A stretch of DNA of 31,107 nucleotides from an uncultured Sutterella sp. (GCA_900544255.1 UQUM01000022.1:1-31107), one strand, 5' to 3'; shown: positions 1 to 8,089, counted from the first letter of the stretch. Numbers and translations: made by a program. Notes: generated by a model from the sequence alone, not told the origin.

Positions 1-371
1 ACCTTTCCGTTGGCGATGGAAGCTTGACGAGGTCCATGAGTTAATTAATAGCCTTATTTAGCAAACGTTATACTAGAATAGAGGTGAGTGAATTCTTTCG
101 TACCTTGAGGCAAAAGCAGGGTTTTTCTTCCCACAGTCGTTTCATGCATGCAGTCGGCGACATGTCGCGCGCACGTTGGTGCTTTCCCGACTTTCATGTG
201 AACGCCAAAAGATTTAACCTTTTTCTATCCTACGGCGAAACGCAGCTCGGCACGAGAACGACGCCTTGCTCGGGCGACCGGCGAACAAAGCTTGGCCGGA
301 CCGCCCCCGCGGGTTCGTGATCGTCTCGCGAACGCGATCTTCAACCCCCACCTTTTTATAAGGATTCCATC
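1..371 (+). promoter_or_regulatory. Upstream region of the T3SS operon, no convincing gene
   Basis: About the first 80 bases are AT-rich, unlike everything downstream. They contain a good -10-like TATACT at 69-74 and a TTGACG at 24-29 that is not at a proper distance from it, so no sigma-70 promoter can be fixed. A short GTG-started frame (84-320) has no family resemblance and atypical composition. I treat this stretch as promoter plus 5' leader of the secretion operon that starts at 372. An AraC-type or extracytoplasmic sigma factor could be needed, but no such gene is in the window. Confidence 0.4.
355..367 (+). repeat. Translation leader repeat, copy 1
   Basis: TTTATAAGGATTC lies just before the ATG at 372. 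It contains the AAGGA ribosome binding site and is repeated exactly at 773-785 before the next gene. Confidence 0.7.
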
Positions 372-659
372 ATGCCCGCCATTGATCTCAGCAAGCAGAA
401 GGCTCAGCTCGAACAGCTCCGCGACGAACTCGGCCGCCTCAATCAGAAGCTCGACGAACAGAAAAAGGCGCTCGGCCTGAACCCCGAAGACGAAGTGACG
501 GTCGATCCCGCCGAAATGACGCCCGAGCTTGAAAAGGCCATGCAGGCCGCCCGCGAGGAAGCCGAGCGCGCCGGCCGCAATGCCGCCGCCACCGCCAAGG
601 CCGACCAGGCGCCCGCCGCCGGCTGCCGCCGCGCCCGCCGCGGCGCGATTGCCATCTGA
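372..659 (+). CDS. Small coiled-coil protein, putative SseA/LcrG-like T3SS chaperone
   Basis: A 95-residue product. The N-terminal half (residues 5-37) is a charged heptad coil with many Lys, Gln, Leu and Glu, followed by an acidic segment and an Ala-rich tail. I do not recognise the sequence by itself. The proposed role comes from position: a small coiled-coil chaperone gene precedes the filament/tip gene both in SPI-2 (sseA before sseB) and in Ysc systems (lcrG before lcrV). The likely partner would be the product of the gene at 791. The ATG has a strong AAGGA site. The last dozen residues turn abruptly Arg-rich, and the neighbouring frame gives a more natural Ala-Pro-rich tail, so a one-base frameshift near 610-625 is possible. 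Function is unproven. Confidence 0.55.
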   Translation: MPAIDLSKQKAQLEQLRDELGRLNQKLDEQKKALGLNPEDEVTVDPAEMTPELEKAMQAAREEAERAGRNAAATAKADQAPAAGCRRARRGAIAI

Positions 660-736
660 CGCCTCCGGGACGCCCGTCCTGCGCACCGGCATGACGGCAC
701 CGGACACGTCCCTCGGCGGCGAACCGACAAAAAGCC

Positions 737-748
737 CTTTCCGGAAAG
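737..748. repeat. Short perfect inverted repeat
   Basis: CTTTCCGGAAAG is a perfect 12-base palindrome in the 131-base gap between the first two T3SS genes. It could pause or stabilise the message. There is no T tract, so it is not a normal terminator. Confidence 0.35.
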
Positions 749-772
749 CAAAGGCAATTCATTCTCTCTATC

Positions 773-785
773 TTTATAAGGATTC
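773..785 (+). repeat. Translation leader repeat, copy 2
   Basis: Exact copy of the 13-base TTTATAAGGATTC at 355-367, again placing AAGGA before an ATG (791). Related AAGGA leaders precede the genes at 2861 and 4779. Confidence 0.7.
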
Positions 786-790
786 ACACC

Positions 791-1306
791 ATGACCGACG
801 CCGTCTCCAACACCGGCAGCCTTAATGCCATCATGAGCGAAATGGATCTCGGACCCACTGGAAGCGTTCAATTCATGTTTGCAAAACTTCAGCTCGCGCA
901 GTCCCAGATCTGCAAGAATCAGGCAGAGGACTACATGAAGCAGATTGAAGACATTCAGAAGGAGCAGCAGGAAGTCGCAGACTTGATTTCCCAGGCTCGC
1001 CAGCTTCAGAACCAGGCCGACGAATCGGGAGGCTGCACCACCATGACGCAGGAAATGAAGGACTTCATGACGTCCCACGGCCTTGCCATCGACGAACACG
1101 GCAACGACGACAGGCACAACAAGGACGAATGGACCTTCAACATCGAATCCCTCACCAACTATCAGGAATCCATCTCGAACAAGACCCAGACCCTGATGGT
1201 CTATCTTCAGGACTTCATTGGCCAGTACAACTCCTATCTGCAGGGCGCCAACTCCGCGATCAGCACCGCCAATCAGACGCTCACCGCCATCGCCACCGGC
1301 CGTTAA
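791..1306 (+). CDS. sctA: EspA/SseB-like T3SS filament or needle-tip protein
   Basis: A 171-residue product with no signal peptide, as expected for a T3SS-exported protein. A central coil (about 35-75) and a C-terminal coil (about 115-171) flank a short non-helical segment containing a HGLAID motif. This matches the SseB/EspA layout, in which a GIxID-type turn separates two helices that pack into the extracellular filament. The C-terminal stretch is rich in Asn, Gln, Ser and Thr heptads, typical of filament or tip subunits. It sits between the small putative chaperone and the class II chaperone, exactly where sseB lies in SPI-2. Expected role: extend the needle and carry the translocators to the host membrane. 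A shorter LcrV-replacing tip protein is the alternative reading. Confidence 0.7.
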   Translation: MTDAVSNTGSLNAIMSEMDLGPTGSVQFMFAKLQLAQSQICKNQAEDYMKQIEDIQKEQQEVADLISQARQLQNQADESGGCTTMTQEMKDFMTSHGLAIDEHGNDDRHNKDEWTFNIESLTNYQESISNKTQTLMVYLQDFIGQYNSYLQGANSAISTANQTLTAIATGR

Positions 1307-1331
1307 CCCAAACCTTCTCTGGAATATTCGC

Positions 1332-1805
1332 ATGTCCGAACTTATGCTTAGCCAGAACGAGCTTCAGAAATTAGCGAACGGCATTCTCAACGGCGCAACC
1401 GTGGCCGAAGCCTCCGGCATCAGCCAGGATACGCTCGAGTCGCTCTATGCGCTCGCTCACGGCCTCTACACCTCGAGCAACTATCACGACGCGCAGGTGG
1501 TCTTCCAGGCTCTGACTCTCTACAGTCAGAACGACTACCGCTTCTGGCTCGGTCTGGCCGGCTGCCGCCAGGCTCAGGGTCAGTATGAGAGCGCGATCGA
1601 AGCCTACCAGATGGCCGGCGTCGCCTCCCAGCTCAAGAATCCCGAGCCCTTCTTCCACGCAGCCCACTGCCTGGTCAAGCTCGGACGCCGCGAAGACGCC
1701 GAAAGCGCTCTGCAGGGCGTTCTCGAAATCGGCGCGGCCGACCCGCGCTACGAGAGCGTCCGCCAGCGCGCCGCGGCTCTCCTGAAGCTCCTGAAGGGAG
1801 AATAG
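1332..1805 (+). CDS. Class II translocator chaperone, SycD/LcrH/SscA family
   Basis: A 157-residue all-helical protein with three tetratricopeptide-type repeats between about residues 35 and 135 (LAHGLYTSSNYHDAQVVFQA, then FWLGLAGCRQAQGQYESAIE, then a third). Size and layout match SycD, IpgC, SicA and SscA, which bind the two hydrophobic translocators in the cytosol and keep them export-competent. The next two genes encode exactly such translocators. I start at ATG 1332 because a GGA lies about ten bases upstream and the length then fits the family. An ATG at 1344 is also possible. The stop (1803-1805) is one base before the SctE start, so translation is probably coupled. Confidence 0.9.
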   Translation: MSELMLSQNELQKLANGILNGATVAEASGISQDTLESLYALAHGLYTSSNYHDAQVVFQALTLYSQNDYRFWLGLAGCRQAQGQYESAIEAYQMAGVASQLKNPEPFFHAAHCLVKLGRREDAESALQGVLEIGAADPRYESVRQRAAALLKLLKGE

Positions 1806-1806
1806 T

Positions 1807-2838
1807 ATGCCCACGATCAATCCCCTCGCCGGACAGAGCGCCGCCGCCATAGGCTTGACCTCCGGCGTCGACCGCACGAGCAGCACGCAGGGGACGCGAG
1901 CCACGGAATCCTCGCTCCCCACGACCGGGACGGGTTCGCTTGACGCTCTCTTTGAGGCCGATCTTCCGGATCTGCCCATTTCGATGCGCGGCGTATCCCT
2001 TGACCAGATGATGAAGGCGATCTCCGACGAAGCCCGCCGCGCCGGCATTCAATCGGCCGTCGACGGCCTCGAAGTGCAGGGCGATGAGCTCAAGGCCGCA
2101 CACGAGGAAAAGCTTCAGGCCCTCAAGGAGCAGATCGACGAGCTCTCCAAGAAGAGCTTCTGGTCGAGCTTCTGCAAGGTCTTTCAGGTGATCGGCGTCG
2201 TCGTCGGCGCCATCGCATCCGTTGCGACCATCGCCGTTGGCGCGCTGACGGGCAATCCGCTTCTCATTGCGGCCGGCGCTCTCGGCACCGCCATGGCCAT
2301 CGACAGCACCTTGTCGCTGGCGACGGACGGAAAGGTGAGCCTCACCGCAGGCTTCACCGAACTCGGCAAGGCCTGCGGCATGAGCGATGAGACGGCCCAG
2401 TGGTTCGGCTTCGGCATGACCATGGGCATCACGCTCATCAGCGTCTGCGTGGGCTTCGGCGCCGCGGGCGCCGCCAGCGGCGCGGCCAAGACCGCGGAAG
2501 CCGCCGCCAATGGCGTCGCCAAGGCAGCCAAGGGCCTTGACGCCATGGCCAAGATCTCGTCCGCCTCCAACATTGCAAGCGGCGTCGCCGGCGTCGGCAC
2601 CGGCATCGGCAATGCCGTGCTGGCCACCGTCGACTACAGGATCGCCAATCTCAAGGCCAACTCCGTTGACATCGACGCCATTCTCGAGCAGCTTCGCTCG
2701 ACAATGAAGGTTTCGCAGGATTTCATCGAATCCCAGATGAAGGTTGCCGAAAACCTCATGGACGACGTCATGGACATCGTCGAAGACTGCAACGCGACGG
2801 CGACCTCGCTGCTCACGGCAGCTCCGACTGCGGCCTAA
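1807..2838 (+). CDS. sctE: T3SS translocon pore protein SctE (YopB/SseC/EspD-like)
   Basis: A 343-residue protein. An amphipathic coil at about 85-118 is followed by a long hydrophobic hairpin region (about 120-170, two Gly/Ala-rich membrane segments around a GNP turn), a second hydrophobic segment near 200-235, and a C-terminal coil at about 285-325. This is the standard order for the major translocator that inserts in the host membrane with SctB. The N-terminal 60 residues are Ser/Thr-rich and probably disordered, fitting an export signal and chaperone-binding region. It lies directly after its expected TPR chaperone and directly before SctB. A GGGAGA ribosome site overlaps the end of the chaperone gene. 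Confidence 0.88.
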   Translation: MPTINPLAGQSAAAIGLTSGVDRTSSTQGTRATESSLPTTGTGSLDALFEADLPDLPISMRGVSLDQMMKAISDEARRAGIQSAVDGLEVQGDELKAAHEEKLQALKEQIDELSKKSFWSSFCKVFQVIGVVVGAIASVATIAVGALTGNPLLIAAGALGTAMAIDSTLSLATDGKVSLTAGFTELGKACGMSDETAQWFGFGMTMGITLISVCVGFGAAGAASGAAKTAEAAANGVAKAAKGLDAMAKISSASNIASGVAGVGTGIGNAVLATVDYRIANLKANSVDIDAILEQLRSTMKVSQDFIESQMKVAENLMDDVMDIVEDCNATATSLLTAAPTAA

Positions 2839-2860
2839 CCGATAGAAGGAATTCACTGTT

Positions 2861-3607
2861 ATGTCCATCAACTTTGACCCGACGCGCGTAGGGACGGCAA
2901 CGCCGCTCTCCGGCATCGACAGCGGTTCGCACGACATTCAGGCTCTCAAGGGGTCCGTGGCCTTCGTGCCCGACGTCAAGACCGCCGAAGCCTCCGGCTC
3001 CGTTTCGCTGCCCGCTCCGACGCGCAGCATCGTCGACGTCGACATGAGCAGCTTCGTCGGCATCCCCACCCCGGGCGCCGACATGCTGGCCCTCCTCTCC
3101 GAGCTTTCCGACGAACAGCGCCGCGCAAACCGCGAGCAGGTTTTCGCCCAGACGCAGGCGACCGTCGCCTCCATCAAGGATGAGGCCGACATGATCCGCG
3201 ACCAGGCCGTCGCCAATCTTGCCATGGGGCTCGTGTCCGCCACGATCCAGATCGGCTCCTCCGCCGCCGTTGCGGCCTCCAGCGCCAGCGCAATCAAGAG
3301 CACGGCCAACATCAAGGACGCCTCCCTTCACGCAGCCACGCTTCAGGCCAAGTCCCTAACGGGCCAGTCCGTCTCCCAGGCGGTCGGCGGCCTCGGCTCC
3401 ATCGTGGATGCCGCGAAGGGCTTCGTCAGCGCCTCGTACGACGCCTCCATCAAGGAGACGGATGCCGAGATCGAAATGCTGCGCGCCATGAAGGCTCAGC
3501 TTGACAGCCTCAACGACTCGTTCAAGGAAGTCATACAGAAGGCCATCAACACGCAGGATCAGATCCAGCAGAGCACGAACCAGACGAGAGCACGCATTCT
3601 CGGCTGA
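2861..3607 (+). CDS. sctB: T3SS minor translocator SctB (YopD/SseD/EspB-like)
   Basis: A 248-residue protein with a low-complexity N-terminus, one Ala/Gly/Ser-rich hydrophobic segment (about 123-150), and a long amphipathic coiled coil at the C-terminus (about 195-245). One membrane segment and a C-terminal coil are the hallmarks of the minor translocator, which pairs with SctE in the host membrane. Gene order after sctE supports this. The ATG has an AAGGA 13 bases upstream. Sequence conservation in this family is weak, so the assignment rests on architecture and position as much as on residues. Confidence 0.82.
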   Translation: MSINFDPTRVGTATPLSGIDSGSHDIQALKGSVAFVPDVKTAEASGSVSLPAPTRSIVDVDMSSFVGIPTPGADMLALLSELSDEQRRANREQVFAQTQATVASIKDEADMIRDQAVANLAMGLVSATIQIGSSAAVAASSASAIKSTANIKDASLHAATLQAKSLTGQSVSQAVGGLGSIVDAAKGFVSASYDASIKETDAEIEMLRAMKAQLDSLNDSFKEVIQKAINTQDQIQQSTNQTRARILG

Positions 3608-3641
3608 TCGTCCGTTCGCCCAAACCATAGGATTTCCCGCC

Positions 3642-4763
3642 ATGTCCGTTGACGGAATCAACGCAAGCTTCCAGACGAACATCGCCCAGAGCGCCTCCGG
3701 CGCCCATGCCGCAGAAGGGGCCAAGGGGCTCTTCATGGGCCATGCCGTACAGGTGGAGGCCTCACCCGCCTCCATTCTTGCGGACGCCGCCGAGGAGCTC
3801 GGCTTCTCCGTCGACCGCACGAAGGACTACGAGCTTCAGCAGCGCAAGCAGCGCGAAAAGGGCGACATCAGCCAGGAAATGATCAAGCGCTACCAGGCCA
3901 TGCTGATGCAGCGGGCCGGTCAGAACGAAGCCGTGGACCGCCTCGTGCAGTCCCTCAAGCGCACCGCCGAGCGCGGCGTCATGGCCAACGCGCTTCGCCA
4001 GGCCTTCCCCGATCCGGCCGATGCCTGGGCGGCGCTACAGTCCGCTATCGATGAGCTTGATGCGGATCCGTCCGTGACGGCCGAACAGAAGGCCGCCCTC
4101 AAACAGCTCGCCGACGACCACTTCCGCGAAAACGCCCAAGCCATCAAGCTCGGCGTCCAGGGCGCCCTTTCCGGCGCAGACTACCCCGAAGTGGGCGGCA
4201 TGGAGTCCGCCCGAGATCTCTACCGAAACACGGTGGGCGAATTCGCGAGCGTCAACGAGGTCTTTGCCGAAATCCAGAAGGCCTACGGCAACAATTTCGA
4301 CAAGGCGATGGACTTTCTCTTCACCGCCATCAGCAACGACATCGACTCCGACCATCCGAGCATGGAAAAGACCCATCTCGAGAGCGTTCACGAAAAGCTC
4401 GCGATGGTCCGACTCACGCAAAGCGCCTACACGCTCTGCGGCGAATTGCTCGATCGATGGCCGAACGTGCACAATGTCAAAATGTCGGGCATGACCGCGA
4501 TGGATCTGCTCGGCGACATCGTTGCGCTGCGCGGCAAGAATTATCTCGGCTCAAGCTCGATCGACGCCATCTGCCGCAAGGCGATGCCGCCCGACATCGA
4601 GCACGAGGTGCTCTTTCTGCAGGAACTTCTCAACACCGTGCGAAAATTCCCCGTCCCGCTCTTTGACGACGAAAACGGCCGCATGACGGTCATGGACGCC
4701 GTGCAGAGCGCGGTCGACCAGGCCATTGAGCGCGAAGACGAATATCTGGCCTCTCTCGAATAA
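3642..4763 (+). CDS. sctW: T3SS gatekeeper SctW with fused TyeA domain
   Basis: A 373-residue helical protein of the YopN/InvE/MxiC/SsaL family, which blocks effector export until host contact and sets the order translocators-then-effectors. The N-terminal 70 residues are Ser/Ala-rich (export signal and chaperone-binding region). The HrpJ-type helical domain follows at about 80-280, and the last 85 or so residues correspond to TyeA, which is a separate gene in Yersinia but fused in InvE and MxiC. I start at ATG 3642 (MSVDGINAS); the longer frame upstream overlaps the end of sctB and reads Arg-rich nonsense. It is followed immediately by a SycN-like chaperone, as in the Yersinia virA operon. 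Confidence 0.88.
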   Translation: MSVDGINASFQTNIAQSASGAHAAEGAKGLFMGHAVQVEASPASILADAAEELGFSVDRTKDYELQQRKQREKGDISQEMIKRYQAMLMQRAGQNEAVDRLVQSLKRTAERGVMANALRQAFPDPADAWAALQSAIDELDADPSVTAEQKAALKQLADDHFRENAQAIKLGVQGALSGADYPEVGGMESARDLYRNTVGEFASVNEVFAEIQKAYGNNFDKAMDFLFTAISNDIDSDHPSMEKTHLESVHEKLAMVRLTQSAYTLCGELLDRWPNVHNVKMSGMTAMDLLGDIVALRGKNYLGSSSIDAICRKAMPPDIEHEVLFLQELLNTVRKFPVPLFDDENGRMTVMDAVQSAVDQAIEREDEYLASLE

Positions 4764-4778
4764 GGATCCCGACAAATC

Positions 4779-5144
4779 ATGCTCGACTATGAATTGGACG
4801 CCTTCGGCAAGCGCCTCGGGCTTCCGGCGCTTGCCCTCAACGAGAACGGCCTCGCCGTCATCGCCATGGACGGCATCGGTACGCTGACCCTGCAAAAGGG
4901 GGAAGGCGGCGCCGAGGACATGCTTCTCGTCGCCCTGGCCTCGCCCGTCGACCCGACCGAATCGGCCGCGCGCTATCGGGCCGCGCTCGAACGCTCGAAC
5001 TGGCGCACCGCCCTACCTCAACCCCTGAGCGTCGCGCTTTTTCGCGACATGCTGATCCGCACCGTCCGCCTTCCCGAAGCCGCCGTCACGGCTGCCGGCC
5101 TTGAGAACGTCCTTCGCTTTCTGACGGACGAGTCCGCACGATAA
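4779..5144 (+). CDS. SycN-like T3SS chaperone (CesT/Tir-chaperone fold)
   Basis: A 121-residue acidic protein with the class I chaperone pattern: an N-terminal helix containing FGKRLGLP, beta strands ending in a GIGTLTLQ segment, then a C-terminal helix pair. SycN of Yersinia has about this length, sits directly after yopN-tyeA, and forms a heterodimer with YscB to chaperone YopN. Position between sctW and sctX supports the same role here. No YscB partner is visible in the window, so it may act as a homodimer. ATG 4779 follows an AAGGATCC ribosome site that overlaps the sctW stop region. Confidence 0.8.
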   Translation: MLDYELDAFGKRLGLPALALNENGLAVIAMDGIGTLTLQKGEGGAEDMLLVALASPVDPTESAARYRAALERSNWRTALPQPLSVALFRDMLIRTVRLPEAAVTAAGLENVLRFLTDESAR

Positions 5145-5165
5145 TAAGAATTCAGGATCGACATC

Positions 5166-5534
5166 ATGCCCGCCCCGATTCAATCGCTGCTCAACCCCTC
5201 GATCGGCATTCAGGAACTGCTGGCCATGCCCGAGCCCTCCCGCCTTCCGCAAGCGAAGGAAATGCCCTCAAGCGTTCTGCAGCAGACCGGCCTCGAACAG
5301 CTCTACGGCACCGCCAATGCCAGAACCGGCTCCGAAGCCCTTCTCTGCCCCGACGTGGGCGACGGCCGCATCGTGAGCCCCGAGGTCTTTCAGGCACAGC
5401 TCACGGCCATTCTTGCCAAGCTCGAGAAAAGCGACAATCCCAAGATCAAGGCGCTTCTTGAAAACGAAATCCTGCCGCTTCTTCAGAACGGCATGCTTCT
5501 CTCGGCCTATCGCGGCCTGATGCTCGGAGGCTAG
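5166..5534 (+). CDS. sctX: T3SS protein SctX (YscX/PcrX-like)
   Basis: A 122-residue product, the same length as Yersinia YscX. It keeps the family outline: an N-terminal IGIQELLAM segment, a Leu-Tyr-containing middle (LEQLYGTA), and a C-terminal helical part ending in a hydrophobic LLQNGMLLSAYRGLML run. YscX is an early-exported substrate that binds YscY and the gate protein YscV and is needed for secretion in Ysc-type systems. The next two genes here are the YscY and YscV homologues, in the same order as Yersinia. The protein is weakly conserved, and synteny carries much of the weight. Confidence 0.8.
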   Translation: MPAPIQSLLNPSIGIQELLAMPEPSRLPQAKEMPSSVLQQTGLEQLYGTANARTGSEALLCPDVGDGRIVSPEVFQAQLTAILAKLEKSDNPKIKALLENEILPLLQNGMLLSAYRGLMLGG

Positions 5535-5537
5535 GCC

Positions 5538-5918
5538 ATGGCGGACGTCGAACTCACCAAGGATGAGCGCACCGCGCTTTCGGTGCTCGCCTTTCTCTTT
5601 TTCCGCATGGGCATGGACGACCGCGCCCGACGCGTCTACGAGGCGCTCGCCGAACTGAGCGAGCCCGGCACGGGCGACCGCCGCTTTGCCAAGGCGGGCG
5701 TCGCCACCGTTGCCGTAGAATCGGGCGACGGCGAAGGCGCTCTCGCAGCGCTTCGCGAAGCCATGGCGGGCGGCGCGCTCTCGACGAAGGACGCCTCGCT
5801 CTATCTTCTCAAGGCCCGCGCGCTCTGGCTGCTTGACCGAAAAGCCGAAGCCCAATCGGCCCGAGACCAGTTTCTCTACCTCACGGGACAGCCTGAGCAC
5901 AATGGCGAAAAAGCCTGA
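5538..5918 (+). CDS. sctY: T3SS SctX chaperone SctY (YscY-like, TPR)
   Basis: A 126-residue all-helical protein with two to three TPR-like helix pairs (for example FLFFRMGMDDRARRVYEALA and SLYLLKARALWLLDRKAEAQ). YscY has the same fold and size, and binds YscX and YscV. The ATG is four bases after the sctX stop, so the two proteins are probably made in step. Charged residues cluster at the C-terminus. A class II translocator chaperone is a possible confusion, but that role is already filled at 1332 and the position before sctV is specific. Confidence 0.82.
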   Translation: MADVELTKDERTALSVLAFLFFRMGMDDRARRVYEALAELSEPGTGDRRFAKAGVATVAVESGDGEGALAALREAMAGGALSTKDASLYLLKARALWLLDRKAEAQSARDQFLYLTGQPEHNGEKA

Positions 5919-5936
5919 CAAAAGAACGGATAATTC

Positions 5937-8027
5937 ATGACCCTCTTCAACAAAGCCAGCCGGATCGTCAACGCGATTGCACGGCACAACGACATAGCGA
6001 TGGTGGCGCTTCTCGTCATCGTGATCACGCTGATGATCATGCCGCTGCCGACCGCGCTCGTCGACACCTTCATCGGGGCGAACCTCACCATTTCGTTCCT
6101 GATGCTGATGATGTCGATGTACGTGAAGTCGCCGCTTCAGTTTTCGGTCTTCCCGACGATGCTGCTCTTCACCACGCTCTTTCGCGTGGGCCTCAACATC
6201 ACGACGACCCGACTGATTCTGCTTCAGGCCGACGCCGGTGAGATCATCTACACGTTCGGCGAATTCGCCACGGGCAGCAACTTCGTCGTCGGCGCCGTGG
6301 TCTTCCTGATTCTGACGGTCGTCCAGTTCCTCGTGATCGCCAAGGGCGCAGAGCGCGTGGCCGAAGTCGGCGCGCGCTTCACCCTCGATGCCATGCCCGG
6401 CAAGCAGATGTCCATCGACGCGGACCTCCGCGCGGGCGTCATCGACATGGACGAAGCCCAGCGCCGCCGCAACAACGTCCAGATGGAAAGCAAGATGTAC
6501 GGCGCCATGGACGGCGCGATGAAGTTCGTCAAGGGCGACTCCATCGCCGGCATGGTCGTGACGGTCATCAACATCATCGGCGGCACCATCATCGGCGTGA
6601 CGCAGAACGGCATGGCCGCGGGCGACGCACTGCAGCTCTACGGCGTTCTGACGATCGGCGACGGCCTCGTGAGCCAGATCCCGTCGCTCCTTGTCTCCAT
6701 TTCCGCCGGCATTCTGATCACCCGCTCGGGCGACACCGCCGAAGACGTCGGCGCACAGGTCGGCCGCCAGTTCTTCGACCAGCCCCGCGCCATGCAGATG
6801 GCGGGCGGCCTCATATTCCTTCTCGCCCTGATTCCGGGCTTCCCCAAGCCGCAGCTCTTCACGATGGCCTTCGCCGTCTACGGCTTCGGCATGGTGCTCG
6901 CCAAGCTTAAGAACGCGCCCGCCGAACCCGACAAGGAAGGCGAACTCAAGAAGACCCTCGCGCCCGTCGGCTCCCAGCAGCGCAAGAAGGCGGTCTCGGG
7001 CGGCGACGAATTCTCGCCCACCGTGCCGATCATCCTCGACATCTCGCCCGATATCAGCGAGAGCATGGACTACGACACGCTCAACGCCGAACTCGTCGAA
7101 CTGCGCCACGCGCTCTACTTCGACCTCGGCGTTCCGTTCCCGGGCATCAACATCCGCCCGAACCCGAACCTTGCGTCCTACTCATACAGCCTCAATCTCA
7201 ACGAAATTCCTATCGCCCACGGCCAGCTCGTCAAGGGCTACGTCATCGTGCGCGAAAGCAAGGCAAACCTCAACCTTCTGGGCATCAAGTTCATCGAAGG
7301 CAATCCCTTCCTCCCGAACGTCGATCCGATCTGGGTCCCGAAGGAAGACGTCGCTCGCCTCACCCAGGCCGGCATCGCCTGCATGGATCATGCGCGCATT
7401 CTCGCCTACCATCTGTCGCTCCTTCTCACCCGCCACGCCGAAACCTTCATCGGCATGCAGGAGACGAAGTACCTGCTCGACCGCATGGAGGAGCGCGCGC
7501 CCGACCTCGTGCGCGAAGTCACGCGCCTTCTGCCCGTGCAGCGCATTGCGGACATCTTCCAACGCCTCGTGCAGGAGCATATTTCCATTCGCGACCTCCG
7601 CACCATTCTGCAGGCCCTGATCGAATGGGCGCCCAAGGAAAAGGACGTCGTGATGCTCACCGAATACGTGCGCGGCTCCCTGAAGCGCCAGATCAGCTTC
7701 ATGTACTCCAAGGACCAGAACATGCTCCCCGTCATTCTGATGGAGCCGCAGGTCGAGGAAACGATCCGCAAGGCCATCCGCCAGACCTCGGCCGGCGCAT
7801 TCCTCTCGCTCGATCCCGGCAGCTCGCAGCGCATTCTCGACGCCGTCGAGCGCTCGGCCGGACGCTTCCGCAACAGCACGCAGAAGCCCGTCCTCATGGT
7901 CAGCATGGACATTCGCCGCTACGTCCGCCGCCTGATCGAGCCCAAGTTCTACGAACTGCCCGTCATGGCCTATCAGGAAGTGACGCCCGACATCACGGTT
8001 CAGCCCGTGGCGCGCATCCGCATTTGA
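5937..8027 (+). CDS. sctV: T3SS export gate protein SctV (YscV/LcrD/InvA/SsaV)
   Basis: A 696-residue inner-membrane protein of the FlhA/LcrD/InvA family. Hydrophobic segments fill the first 320 or so residues. The conserved cytoplasmic loop PGKQMSIDADLRAG, with the following YGAMDGAMKFVKGD, is at about 154-200. A linker rich in Lys and Glu (about 325-360) leads to the cytoplasmic domain that forms the nonameric ring binding SctW, SctX/SctY and chaperone-cargo pairs. Length is normal and the frame is intact. It is the last gene of the operon; a strong hairpin follows 13 bases after the stop. Confidence 0.98.
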   Translation: MTLFNKASRIVNAIARHNDIAMVALLVIVITLMIMPLPTALVDTFIGANLTISFLMLMMSMYVKSPLQFSVFPTMLLFTTLFRVGLNITTTRLILLQADAGEIIYTFGEFATGSNFVVGAVVFLILTVVQFLVIAKGAERVAEVGARFTLDAMPGKQMSIDADLRAGVIDMDEAQRRRNNVQMESKMYGAMDGAMKFVKGDSIAGMVVTVINIIGGTIIGVTQNGMAAGDALQLYGVLTIGDGLVSQIPSLLVSISAGILITRSGDTAEDVGAQVGRQFFDQPRAMQMAGGLIFLLALIPGFPKPQLFTMAFAVYGFGMVLAKLKNAPAEPDKEGELKKTLAPVGSQQRKKAVSGGDEFSPTVPIILDISPDISESMDYDTLNAELVELRHALYFDLGVPFPGINIRPNPNLASYSYSLNLNEIPIAHGQLVKGYVIVRESKANLNLLGIKFIEGNPFLPNVDPIWVPKEDVARLTQAGIACMDHARILAYHLSLLLTRHAETFIGMQETKYLLDRMEERAPDLVREVTRLLPVQRIADIFQRLVQEHISIRDLRTILQALIEWAPKEKDVVMLTEYVRGSLKRQISFMYSKDQNMLPVILMEPQVEETIRKAIRQTSAGAFLSLDPGSSQRILDAVERSAGRFRNSTQKPVLMVSMDIRRYVRRLIEPKFYELPVMAYQEVTPDITVQPVARIRI

Positions 8028-8040
8028 TTCTGCAGAGCAC

Positions 8041-8076
8041 AAACAAAATGCCGGCCCGAAGGCCGACATTTTGTTT
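8041..8076. terminator. Bidirectional terminator between sctV and the binding-protein gene
   Basis: A near-perfect hairpin: AAACAAAATG (8041-8050) pairs with CATTTTGTTT (8067-8076), and inside it CGGCC pairs with GGCCG around a CGAA tetraloop, with one C-A mismatch. Each strand ends in a T-rich run, so it can stop sctV transcripts from the left and transcripts of the - strand gene from the right. The two operons converge here. Confidence 0.9.
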
Positions 8077-8089
8077 GGATTCCGGGCGG

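Noticed and set aside
84..320. A 78-codon frame before the T3SS operon.
   Set aside because: GTG start, no conserved features, odd composition; more likely leader sequence.
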